NCBI RefSeq assembly: GCF_000452705.1
Contig: NZ_CP007014.1
Location: forward strand, 4,093,501 to 4,157,500
Direction: 5' to 3'
DNA length: 64,000 nucleotides
From: Pseudomonas syringae CC1557
GTDB taxonomy: Bacteria; Pseudomonadota; Gammaproteobacteria; Pseudomonadales; Pseudomonadaceae
Below the pieces are notes generated by a model that saw only the letters and a list, made by a program, of their open reading frames with translations, searched no databases and had not been told where the DNA came from. Each line of letters begins with the position of its first letter. Position 1 is the stretch's first letter. The translations under genes and the position numbers were made by a program. Below are positions 18,730 through 26,790 of this stretch, one piece after another.

Positions 18730-20163
18730 ATGAATTTTTTGCGCCCCACCCTGCTCACCCTCGCCTGCCTGTTCGCTACACATGGCATGGCGGATGACTT
18801 ACCCTCGCTTGGTGACGCCAGCTCCTCGATTGTCTCCCCCGAACAGGAGCACCGTCTGGGCCGCGCGTGGCTGGGGTTGCTGCGCAGCCAGGTGGCGCAG
18901 CTGTCGGACCCGCAACTCAAGGACTACGTCGAAACGTCGGTCTACAGCCTTGCCGAGACCAGCCAGGTTCAGGACCGACGACTTGAATTCATTCTGATCA
19001 ACAGCCCGCAACTCAACGCCTTTGCCGCACCCGGCGGCATCATCGGCGTCAACGGTGGCCTGTTTCTCAATGCTCAGACCGAGGGCGAGTACGCCTCGGT
19101 ACTGGCTCACGAACTGGCTCACTTGTCGCAGCGCCACTTCGCCAGAGGCATCGAAGCCCAGCAACGTATGCAGGTGCCGGTAATGGCCGCGATGCTGGCG
19201 GGTATCGTCATGGCAGCCGCAGGCGCTGGTGACGCCGGTATTGCTGCCATCGCCGGCTCGCAGGCTGCCGCGATCCAGGAACAACGGCGCTTTTCGCGCC
19301 AGAACGAGCAGGAGGCCGACCGCATTGGCATTCTCAACCTGGAGAAGGCAGGTTATGACCCGCGCAACATGCCGACCATGTTCGAACGCCTCATGCGCCA
19401 ATATCGATTCGACGCCAGGCCTCCAGAGTTTCTGCTGACTCACCCGGTCAGCGAGTCGCGGATCGCCGACACACGCAACCGTGCCGAGCAGGCCAAACCA
19501 GGCGGCAAGGAAGACAGCCTGCTGTATCAACTGATGCGCGCCCGCGTGGCACTGATCTACGAAGAAACCCCAGGCATCGCCGCCAAGCGCTTCCGTGCGC
19601 AACTGGTCGAAAACCCGAAATCCGATCCGGCGCGCTATGGCCTGGCCATCGCGCAGATCAAGGGCGGACAACTGAACGAGGCCAGGGAAACCCTCAAACC
19701 ACTGCTCGAAAAAGCGCCAAACGACATTACCTACAACCTGACGCAGATCGACCTGGACATCACCAATAACCGACTGGCAGATGCCCAGCAGCGAGTGGAT
19801 CGCATGCTGACGCTTTATCCGGCCAATTATCCGCTCAACGATGTGCGTATCGACGTGCTGCTCAAACAGAACCGCACCGCCGAAGCCGAGAAAAGCCTTG
19901 AGGCACTGCTGAAGACGCGACCGGACGATCCGGACATCTGGTACGTCGTGGCTGAAACCCGTGGCCTGAATGGCAATACCATCGGCCTGCATCAGGCGCG
20001 CGCCGAGTACTTTGCGCTGGTCGGTGATTTTCGACAGGCGATCCAGCAGCTGGACTTCGCCAAACGCCGTGCGGCCAATAATTTTCAGCTGGCGTCACGT
20101 ATCGATGCGCGGCAAAAGGATCTGATCGAGCAGGAGCGGATGGTCAAGGACATGATGAACTGA
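18730..20163 (+). CDS. bepA: Beta-barrel assembly-enhancing protease BepA (M48)
   Basis: A 477-residue periplasmic zinc protease with a signal peptide ('MNFLRPTLLTLACLFATHGMA', residues 1-21). The active site is 'LAHELAHLSQRHF' (HEXXH), with the third ligand in 'RQNEQEADRIG'. TPR repeats fill the C-terminal 200 residues ('RARVALIYEETPGIAAKRF' onward). BepA degrades misassembled LptD and other stalled outer-membrane barrels, so it complements BamC encoded 4 kb away. It is monocistronic and ends at a strong terminator. Confidence 0.93.
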   Translation: MNFLRPTLLTLACLFATHGMADDLPSLGDASSSIVSPEQEHRLGRAWLGLLRSQVAQLSDPQLKDYVETSVYSLAETSQVQDRRLEFILINSPQLNAFAAPGGIIGVNGGLFLNAQTEGEYASVLAHELAHLSQRHFARGIEAQQRMQVPVMAAMLAGIVMAAAGAGDAGIAAIAGSQAAAIQEQRRFSRQNEQEADRIGILNLEKAGYDPRNMPTMFERLMRQYRFDARPPEFLLTHPVSESRIADTRNRAEQAKPGGKEDSLLYQLMRARVALIYEETPGIAAKRFRAQLVENPKSDPARYGLAIAQIKGGQLNEARETLKPLLEKAPNDITYNLTQIDLDITNNRLADAQQRVDRMLTLYPANYPLNDVRIDVLLKQNRTAEAEKSLEALLKTRPDDPDIWYVVAETRGLNGNTIGLHQARAEYFALVGDFRQAIQQLDFAKRRAANNFQLASRIDARQKDLIEQERMVKDMMN

Positions 20164-20197
20164 TCGTCCGGCGCGAGGTGCCCGATACGACCGGCAA

Positions 20198-20230
20198 TGA
20201 AAAACCCGACGCTTCAGTCGGGCTTTTTCA
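20198..20230. terminator. Bidirectional terminator between bepA and nadA
   Basis: GAAAAACCCGAC and GTCGGGCTTTTTC arms flank a GCTTCA loop. T-runs follow on both strands, fitting the convergent bepA and nadA genes that end within 35 bp on each side. Confidence 0.85.
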
Positions 20231-20239
20231 TTAGAGCTA

Positions 20240-21298
20240 TCAGGCGTTGCCTGCCTGTCGCAAACGCGCTGCCTGAGTGAAGTCCAGCATGCGCTGCAAT
20301 GGGCGTACAGCATTGGGGATCAGCGCCGGGTCGACAAATATCTCGTTACTGCCCTCACGCAGGCACTGCAAGGTGCGCTCAAGCGTATTCATCGCCATCC
20401 ACGGGCAATGTGCACAACTCCGGCACGCAGCGCCGTTGCCGGCCGTAGGCGCCTCGATGAAGATCTTGTCCGGGCACAGCTGCTGCATCTTGTAAAAAAT
20501 GCCCCGATCCGTCGCGACAATGAATGTCGTGTTGGGCAAGCGTTGCGCTGCGGCAATCATCTGGCTGGTGGAGCCGACCACGTCAGCCAATTCAATGACC
20601 GCTTCCGGCGACTCCGGGTGAACCAGAATCGCAGCCTCGGGGTACAAGGCTTTCATGTCTTCGAGCTGCTTGGATTTAAACTCTTCGTGGACGATGCAGG
20701 CACCGTCCCACAACAGCATGTCAGCGCCGGTTTCACGCTGAATGTAGCGACCCAGGTGCTTGTCTGGAGCCCAGATGATTTTCTCACCGTTGTCCATCAG
20801 GCTTTCGACGATCTCCAGCGCACAGCCTGAGGTCACCACCCAGTCCGCGCGCGCTTTGACCGCTGCCGAGGTGTTGGCATACACCACCACCGTACGTTCC
20901 GGGTGCTGGTCGCAAAAAGCGGAAAACTCGTCGACCGGGCAACCCACATCGAGCGAGCAGGTGGCTTCGAGCGTTGGCATAAATACGCGTTTTTCCGGGT
21001 TGAGAATTTTCGCGGTTTCCCCCATGAAACGCACACCCGCCACCAGTACAGTGCTGGCCGCGTGGTTATTGCTGAAGCGCGCCATTTCAAGAGAGTCGGC
21101 CACGCAGCCACCGGTTTCCTCGGCGAGCGCCTGGATAACCGGATCACAGTAATAGTGAGCGACCAGCACGGCGTCCTGCTTCTTGAGTTCCGCAGCAATG
21201 TCGGCACGGTAACGCGCTTGCTCTGCCGGGCTCAACGTCCTGGGCTGTTTGGCATCGAGATGCGCTTGCACCAGGAAACGTTCGGAGATCTGTGTCAT
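20240..21298 (-). CDS. nadA: Quinolinate synthase
   Basis: A 352-residue [4Fe-4S] enzyme that makes quinolinate from iminoaspartate and dihydroxyacetone phosphate in NAD synthesis. Cluster Cys residues are visible in '[12 protein letters not shown]' and '[16 protein letters not shown]', with another in '[13 protein letters not shown]'. ATG at 21298 gives the Pseudomonas length; a GTG two codons upstream is also possible, since AGG lies just ahead of it. The gene is monocistronic with a long leader region upstream. Confidence 0.95.
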   Translation of the reverse strand: MTQISERFLVQAHLDAKQPRTLSPAEQARYRADIAAELKKQDAVLVAHYYCDPVIQALAEETGGCVADSLEMARFSNNHAASTVLVAGVRFMGETAKILNPEKRVFMPTLEATCSLDVGCPVDEFSAFCDQHPERTVVVYANTSAAVKARADWVVTSGCALEIVESLMDNGEKIIWAPDKHLGRYIQRETGADMLLWDGACIVHEEFKSKQLEDMKALYPEAAILVHPESPEAVIELADVVGSTSQMIAAAQRLPNTTFIVATDRGIFYKMQQLCPDKIFIEAPTAGNGAACRSCAHCPWMAMNTLERTLQCLREGSNEIFVDPALIPNAVRPLQRMLDFTQAARLRQAGNA

Positions 21299-21655
21299 GT
21301 TCACGGGACCTGAAAGCGCCAGTGCGCGAAAGGCAAGTTTACACCCGAAATACAGGCAATAAAAAAGCCTGACAGAGGCTGCGCCATCTGTACCAAGGCT
21401 TACGGCTAATATCCGGTGGATATCGGCCAGACTTCTTAAGGCGCGCCGATTCTAGCGCCAAAAAACTGATTTAACAGCTGTTTCTGACTCAGCAGGCACC
21501 GATGAGAGGCGTTCCTGAAACCGCTTGATGAGGCATTCATTCCGACCTGCACGCCAATGAAGAGCAGCCGAGCACTGCGCAGGCAGCGGTTCCATTACAG
21601 ACGGGCTTCTGCCCGCCACTGAAGGACGTCTTGCCGTTACGCCGACGCCCCCGCT
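21299..21655. other. Intergenic region upstream of nadA
   Basis: About 357 bp carrying the nadA promoter on the minus strand and the 3' side of the DedA gene. A short palindrome (ATATCCGGTGGATAT, near 21409-21424) sits about 110 bp upstream of nadA and could be an operator. No gene is supported here. Confidence 0.4.
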
Positions 21656-22237
21656 TCAATCATGCGATGCCTTGGTTCGACGGCGCACATACCTTGCCAA
21701 TGCCGCAAGAGTCACCAGCGCTACCGCCGCGAGGAAGATCGGCAGGCGATAGGGCTTCAGATCGCCGAATAGATGCTGTAAAGCCTCCCCGGCCCAATAA
21801 CCGGCGCAGACGAACAGGGTCGCCCAGACTGCCGCGCTCACCACGTTGATCAGGGCGAAACGCCAGGGTGACAGGCCACTTGCACCTATGACCATAGGTC
21901 CTACCAGACGCATGCCGTAGAGAAAGCGAACAGCGAATACAGAGGTCGTGGGGTAGCGTTGAATAAGACCCTCGACCCGCTTAATTGCAGATTGGTGACG
22001 CTTGAGTTTGGGCAGCAGGCGCTCGCCGGAATAACGACCGGTCCAGAATAGCAACTGATCGCCTAGCATACCGCCCAACGTGGCCCAGCCAATCACTTCC
22101 AGTAATTGCAGAGTACCTTGGTGCGCCGCCATACCGCCAAGGATCAACACTGTTTCGCCTTCCAGCAAACAACCCAGGAAAATCACCCAATAGCCGTAGG
22201 CGGCGATCAGCGCGTTGAGGTCGAGATGTTCGAACAT
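21656..22237 (-). CDS. DedA family inner-membrane protein
   Basis: A 193-residue membrane protein of the DedA/SNARE-associated family. DedA members are lipid scramblases or flippases needed for undecaprenyl-phosphate or phospholipid recycling and proton-motive-force stability. Typical segments are 'FLGCLLEGETVLILGGMAAH' (residues about 20-39), 'LGGMLGDQLLFWTGR' and the conserved 'FAVRFLYGMRLVGPMVIGASG' with the key Arg residues. Which lipid is moved here is not known. A cupin gene lies 54 bp upstream on the same strand. Confidence 0.9.
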   Translation of the reverse strand: MFEHLDLNALIAAYGYWVIFLGCLLEGETVLILGGMAAHQGTLQLLEVIGWATLGGMLGDQLLFWTGRYSGERLLPKLKRHQSAIKRVEGLIQRYPTTSVFAVRFLYGMRLVGPMVIGASGLSPWRFALINVVSAAVWATLFVCAGYWAGEALQHLFGDLKPYRLPIFLAAVALVTLAALARYVRRRTKASHD

Positions 22238-22291
22238 GGTCTTTCCTGTACGTCTGACATCACTTGAATCCAGGCTGAAATGCCAGCTTCG

Positions 22292-22558
22292 TCACTTTCT
22301 TCCCACCAGGTACCGTACGCCATTTTCACCAAAGACTTCCGAATGGGGTTCATTGCATTCCAGGTGAAAAATATCTCCTGAGTTGTAGGTGAAATCGCCA
22401 TCAGATTTATGGATGACGAGGCTACCGTGCAGAACCAGCGCCATCGCCTCAAAGTTGTGGGCATGCGAGTCCAGCGTACCAAACGCTTCGCGCTCAACTT
22501 CAACGACGGTGCCGAACCCTTCGGCGGCAAGCAGTTTCAAAAAAGCCTCTTTTTCCAT
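22292..22558 (-). CDS. Small single-domain cupin protein
   Basis: An 88-residue cupin with the two metal-site motifs in shortened form: 'DSHAHNFEAMALVLHG' (HxH...E) and 'GDIFHLECNEPHSEVFG' (PxxH). Proteins of this size are usually metal-binding sensors or isomerase-like folds with no known substrate. ATG at 22558 follows AGGAAAGG at good spacing; the frame is open 24 codons further upstream without a ribosome site. It is followed by the DedA gene, suggesting a two-gene unit. Confidence 0.8.
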   Translation of the reverse strand: MEKEAFLKLLAAEGFGTVVEVEREAFGTLDSHAHNFEAMALVLHGSLVIHKSDGDFTYNSGDIFHLECNEPHSEVFGENGVRYLVGRK

Positions 22559-23019
22559 TTCTACCTTTCCTGAATCTTTTGTACGTAGCGGCGACCCCAA
22601 TCGACGCCCGGAACAGGGTACCGGGACCACCTGTCACAACAATGAAGACGGCCACGCAACATTCAAAAACGCGGGAAGTTATAGATCACGGTTGAGGGGC
22701 AACATTCAATAATGTTTGCCAGCGCTTTTGGCCATGCCTGCCAGTACGCTACCCATCATGCCTCGCGCCTCTGGTTCGGGCATCACCTGGGATGATCGAC
22801 TTGATCGGCTTTGCCGATATCCTCAATCGCATCAAGCGTGGCTGCGAACAGGACGATCTTTATCGGGTCAGGGTAAGTGCTGGCTTTTGTGGCGTTAGCG
22901 CTGATGCCGGAGGTGCGACGAAGCGCCGATCGTCGAGGATGAGCACAAATAGGCGTTGGAACACCTGGGAGAGGGCAGTAGAAGTGTTCAGGTGGCCAGT
23001 GTCCTCTCAGGTAAAGGCG
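22559..23019. other. Long intergenic stretch between cupin and L,D-transpeptidase
   Basis: About 461 bp with no ORF supported by a ribosome site. Minus-strand frames of 25-45 codons occur around 22705-22900 (one ends 'AGMAKSAGKHY', another contains 'LDAIEDIGKADQV') and look coding-like, but they are broken by stops and overlap each other. They may be remnants of a lost gene. No repeat or hairpin was evident. Confidence 0.35.
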
Positions 23020-23763
23020 TTACTTGACTTGATAGTACGAGGTAAACACGCTTGCATTCGGACGGGTTTCCGGCAGCACGTACACCACGCCATTGGTACC
23101 GCTGAAGGCTGGGCTGACATAGCGGTGGTAGAAGTCCGCCGGTATATTGATGCAGCCATAAGAAATGCGTTTGTCCTGAAGACGGGACGATGCCAGACGC
23201 TCGGCCCGGTGCTCTTTTGGATTGCTGGTCACCACAGGATGCATCGCGATAGCGTTTTGATAATCCACCCAGAGAATTTCTTCACCCTTGAGATTGGGGG
23301 CCAGTGACGCCACAAAACGCCCTGCCGGGGTGGTGCGCTCATGGGGGAGAATGCTGGATAACTTACGTTGTCCGATGCCCGGCACAGAGTCATCGCCGAC
23401 GGCCAGTCCCAGCAGCGCCGAGGCCGTGCCGCCCAACTGACCACGGGCATCGAACACCAGCACCCGGGCCTGCATTTTGTCGATGATGATGAACGGCATC
23501 CCCTGATTGTCGCCAGAGTCCACAACCCAGTTGGCAGTGTCGCGCGCCTGCGGAGAAACTTCGGCGTTTCTGAAGTCCGCCCTCCGGGACGAAGCGCCCG
23601 ACTGGCTTGCCGGTGCAGAAACGCTGTTAGCGGGCAGCACTGCAGCCAGTGCCGGTAAGTGGAAAATACACGCAACGATCAAAAGCCCGAGGCATGCGAA
23701 GTTGGATGCCGCCCGCCCCGTCTTCGGGGCGCGGCCAAGTCTGGCCGTGTGCAAAAGGTTCAA
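23020..23763 (-). CDS. L,D-transpeptidase family protein (YkuD domain)
   Basis: A 247-residue exported protein with a signal-type hydrophobic stretch ('LGLLIVACIFHLPALAA') and a YkuD-type catalytic core. The active-site region includes 'AMHPVVTSNPKEHR' and 'DKRISYGCINIPADF', with the catalytic Cys in SYGCIN. Such enzymes form 3-3 peptidoglycan cross-links or attach proteins to peptidoglycan. TTG at 23763 is chosen because AAAGGAG lies seven nt upstream; an ATG eight codons earlier (23787) has no such site. The gene lies 92 bp after tpsA on the same strand, so a shared transcript is likely. Confidence 0.82.
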   Translation of the reverse strand: MNLLHTARLGRAPKTGRAASNFACLGLLIVACIFHLPALAAVLPANSVSAPASQSGASSRRADFRNAEVSPQARDTANWVVDSGDNQGMPFIIIDKMQARVLVFDARGQLGGTASALLGLAVGDDSVPGIGQRKLSSILPHERTTPAGRFVASLAPNLKGEEILWVDYQNAIAMHPVVTSNPKEHRAERLASSRLQDKRISYGCINIPADFYHRYVSPAFSGTNGVVYVLPETRPNASVFTSYYQVK

Positions 23764-23855
23764 GGCACTACTCCTTTCAAGACCCATGACATGCCCGCCC
23801 CGCTGGGGGCCAGCGCCATGGCACTGGCACTGGCAAACCGTCGCGGCGCCGGGAT

Positions 23856-26726
23856 TCAATTACGTTCTTGCCTGGGCAAGTAAACCGGGGCTTTGTAGGG
23901 ATAAGGTATTTGCTGGGTGTTGGCCTTGGCCGGATCGCCGGGTGAATCCTTGACCTGCATCGGCAAAAGGGGCGTAACTTGCGCCAACTGATTGGCAGGC
24001 ATATTAATCCCGGCTCCCACTACCGTGAGCGCGGCCAAGGACGGTACATAGGCGCGTTCATTGTGTGGCGCGCGGCCCTCTGAAGGGTTGCCAGGCGCGG
24101 CTGGATTACCTGGACTGCCTGGGCTGCTCGGGTTGCCTGGATTGCCTGGGTCGTTCGGATTGCCTGTATTGCCGATATCCGGAGTTTTGGCACCCAAGTA
24201 TTGATTCACAGGAACACCCGGTAGATTAGCAGCCACTGCCAGCCCCGGTATGCCGGTGCTCGGGATTGTCGAATCCGTGGCATTCGGATTTGTAGCCGTG
24301 GAGCCAACCGGCGTTGAAACCGGGATCGTCCCTCCAGGCAAGGTGGTCACCGGTGACGTCGTGCCCGATGTGGTATCTGGCACAGTTGTGCCCGGTACTG
24401 TCGTCGCTGGAGGCGTCGCATCCGGCACGCTCGTCACCGGTGACGTTGTACCCGGTATGGTACCTGGCACAGTTGTGTTGGCTGGCGTGGTCACAGGCGT
24501 TGTAGTGACAGGCGGTGTGGTCACTGGAGCTGTAGTCACAGGTGGTGTGGTCACTGGAGGTGTAGTAACAGGTGGCGTGGTCACGGGCGCTGTAGTCACA
24601 GGAGGCGTGGTCCCAGGTGCTGTAGTGACAGGCCTTGCCGTGATCAACAAGTTACCCGGAGCGTAAGTGATGGTGTAGTTGGCAGGGTTGAACGTTCCTG
24701 CAGTGGCATTGCTGACGTTGATCAGGTAAGGACTGCCGGTCGAGCTGGCGCTCGCCACAGTACCGGGGCTAGTCAGCGTCGCGCTACCAACGGTTTCGCC
24801 ATTGACCAGCCCGGAGGAGGTGAACGCCGAATTCGGGATCACCAGCGTATCGCCTTCGGTCTTGCTGGCGTCGTTGGCCTTGATGCTCAATGGGGCGGGC
24901 GTGATGTTCGCCAGGGTAGTACCGGACCCTGGAGTACTGGCAGCCGCCGTCACATAGCTGAACGGCGCAAACAAGGCATACAGCCCGCTGTCGGCCCCGC
25001 CGAGGGAATAACTGTTGTACGTCACTGTTTTACCGGTGCCTACGTTCGCCGTATCGAACGTAGCCGTTCCGCCCTGCGCCACGACGCCAGGCGGGTTCCT
25101 GCGTAACGACAATATCGCCGCGTTGTTGCCGTCATAGACCTTGTTGTCAGCCTGCAGGTAAGTCCACATGAACGGCTTCAGCGTCGCGCCACCGGTCAGG
25201 GTGAAGTTGCCGGTGAAGTCCGTTGGCACTATGTAGCTGGTCGGCGCGTAGTAAATATTGACGGTGGACAGCGTTCCGGTCACCACGGCCTTGGCTGCGA
25301 ACGTGACAGTACCCTGGTCCAAGCCGTCATTGGCGGCCACCAGCAATACGTTGCCGTTGGTCACAGTAAGAACCTGGTTGAGTTTGATATCCTTGCCCGC
25401 GACCATCGAGACATTGCCACCGTTACCACCGGCTTGCGTCGCGCTGATCGCTGCATCCTGATTGACATTACGTACGGCGAGCAGCTTCAGGTTGCCACCC
25501 GTCGTGGTGATGGGCGCACTCACCTGGATATCGCGAGCGGCACTCAGGGTCAGGGTGGTCGTAGCTGTCCACGTCACAGGGTCCTGGACCAGAATATCGC
25601 CGTTACCCGCACCTGGAGGACTGGAAATGAGAACGTCACTGGTGGCCAGGTTATTCGAGAGCGTGGTGCCGGAGATATTTCCCGTGCTCGATATCACATA
25701 ATCCTGGGGGTCGATCAACCAGGTGCCCGTCTTGCCAGCGGGCGCCAGGGTAGTCACTTTCGTGCCGCTGGCGACGTTGACGTGTGCCGCGGACGTCTCG
25801 ATAAAACCGCCGGAGCCTCCATTGGGTGCGCTGGCATCCAGGGTACCAGCCACATTCACGGTGCCGCTCTGCATGTCACCCATCAGCATGATGGTGCCGT
25901 TGTGATTTTCCAGGGTCTGGGCCCGAACCACGCCGGTGTTGTTCACGCTGGACGGCAACAGGCTGTTCGCCGACTGAGCGGTCATCAGCACACGGCCACC
26001 GTCGGCCTGGATCAGGCCGCCGTTCTGCACCAGAGCATCCACCGCGCCCTTGTTGACCGCCACATTGAGCAGTCCGTCACCCGCCACATCCAGGGTGAAC
26101 GCGTTGCCGGCCGCCAGGGCAACAGTGCCGAGTTGCGCCTGAATCACACCTTGGTTGCTGACATTGGCACCGAGCAGCGCCACAGATCCGCCCTTAGCGT
26201 TGATTTTGCCGTGATTGACCACACTGCCGGCCCCGGTGCCTTCGAAATTGTATTGGCCAGCCATGAAATCGCTGTCGCTGATGTTGCGCGTGGAGCCCAC
26301 CAGGCCGCCGACATTGACCGACGCGCCTTGGCCGAAAACGATACCGTTGGGGTTGACCAGAAATACTTTGCCGTTGGCATTGAGGTTACCCAGAATGCTT
26401 GATGGGTCCGCGCCCAGTACCCGGTTGAGAGCTGTTGCGCTGCCATTGGGCTGCACGAAATTGACCGACTCTCCGGTTCCGATATTGAAACTCTGCCAAT
26501 TGATCGCGGCATTCTGGCTGGACTGGGTAATGGTTGTAGTGCCGCCACCCGAACCAATGGTGGCGCTGCCCGCCGAAACTGCGCCGCCAACAGGAAGCGC
26601 GTAGGCGCCGCTTGAGCCGGCGAAAAGGATGGCAGCCGCCAGCAGTTGCAGCGTAAAAGGCAAAGGACCAACAGCGACGAAGGTACAGGCTTTGACATGC
26701 CTGCTTGAGGGGGAACGGGTATTCAT
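23856..26726 (-). CDS. Two-partner secretion exoprotein (TpsA), filamentous haemagglutinin N-terminal domain
   Basis: A 956-residue secreted protein. An extended signal peptide covers about residues 1-44. The TPS secretion domain (about 45-330) has the diagnostic 'FLVNPNGIVFGQG' at 122-134 and 'GGFIETSA' near 306. A YDG-type segment starts near 527 ('KVYDGNNAAI') and an MBG-like segment covers 611-698. A Thr/Pro/Val repeat stalk spans 699-750 and looser repeats run to about 810. A Gly-Asn-Pro-rich piece lies at 851-884, and a short tail ends 'YLPRQERN'. It is short for a TpsA adhesin and lacks a CDI-type toxin tip. Secretion by the adjacent TpsB is inferred. Confidence 0.9.
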   Translation of the reverse strand: MNTRSPSSRHVKACTFVAVGPLPFTLQLLAAAILFAGSSGAYALPVGGAVSAGSATIGSGGGTTTITQSSQNAAINWQSFNIGTGESVNFVQPNGSATALNRVLGADPSSILGNLNANGKVFLVNPNGIVFGQGASVNVGGLVGSTRNISDSDFMAGQYNFEGTGAGSVVNHGKINAKGGSVALLGANVSNQGVIQAQLGTVALAAGNAFTLDVAGDGLLNVAVNKGAVDALVQNGGLIQADGGRVLMTAQSANSLLPSSVNNTGVVRAQTLENHNGTIMLMGDMQSGTVNVAGTLDASAPNGGSGGFIETSAAHVNVASGTKVTTLAPAGKTGTWLIDPQDYVISSTGNISGTTLSNNLATSDVLISSPPGAGNGDILVQDPVTWTATTTLTLSAARDIQVSAPITTTGGNLKLLAVRNVNQDAAISATQAGGNGGNVSMVAGKDIKLNQVLTVTNGNVLLVAANDGLDQGTVTFAAKAVVTGTLSTVNIYYAPTSYIVPTDFTGNFTLTGGATLKPFMWTYLQADNKVYDGNNAAILSLRRNPPGVVAQGGTATFDTANVGTGKTVTYNSYSLGGADSGLYALFAPFSYVTAAASTPGSGTTLANITPAPLSIKANDASKTEGDTLVIPNSAFTSSGLVNGETVGSATLTSPGTVASASSTGSPYLINVSNATAGTFNPANYTITYAPGNLLITARPVTTAPGTTPPVTTAPVTTPPVTTPPVTTPPVTTAPVTTPPVTTTPVTTPANTTVPGTIPGTTSPVTSVPDATPPATTVPGTTVPDTTSGTTSPVTTLPGGTIPVSTPVGSTATNPNATDSTIPSTGIPGLAVAANLPGVPVNQYLGAKTPDIGNTGNPNDPGNPGNPSSPGSPGNPAAPGNPSEGRAPHNERAYVPSLAALTVVGAGINMPANQLAQVTPLLPMQVKDSPGDPAKANTQQIPYPYKAPVYLPRQERN
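24075..24176. repeat. Gly-Asn-Pro coding repeats in tpsA
   Basis: Codons 851-884 of tpsA encode back-to-back GNP, SPG and PGNP triplets (for example 'DPGNPGNPSSPGSPGNP'), giving a collagen-like or polyproline-like flexible segment. The DNA shows matching imperfect short repeats. Confidence 0.7.
24477..24632. repeat. Imperfect 15/30-bp tandem repeats in tpsA
   Basis: This run encodes about ten copies of a five-residue unit (variants of PVTTP/PVTTA), with third-position differences among copies. The higher-order period is near 30 bp in part of the run. Such repeats can change copy number by slippage and would lengthen or shorten the protein stalk without shifting frame, because the unit is a multiple of three. 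Confidence 0.75.
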
Positions 26727-26790
26727 GATGTTTACCTACTTGATTCAGGCATGGCTTACGTGGGGTTCGCTACGGTTACCGAGGCTGCGA

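Noticed and set aside
18799..19992. 397-codon minus-strand frame over bepA
   Set aside because: bepA has signal peptide, HEXXH and TPRs; the antisense frame has nothing.
24477..24632. Tandem repeats considered as a CRISPR array
   Set aside because: Units are 15 bp without unique spacers and encode a Thr/Pro protein repeat in frame.
25434..26402. 322-codon plus-strand frame inside tpsA
   Set aside because: Antisense to the TPS domain; sequence is low-complexity and His/Arg-rich as shadows usually are.
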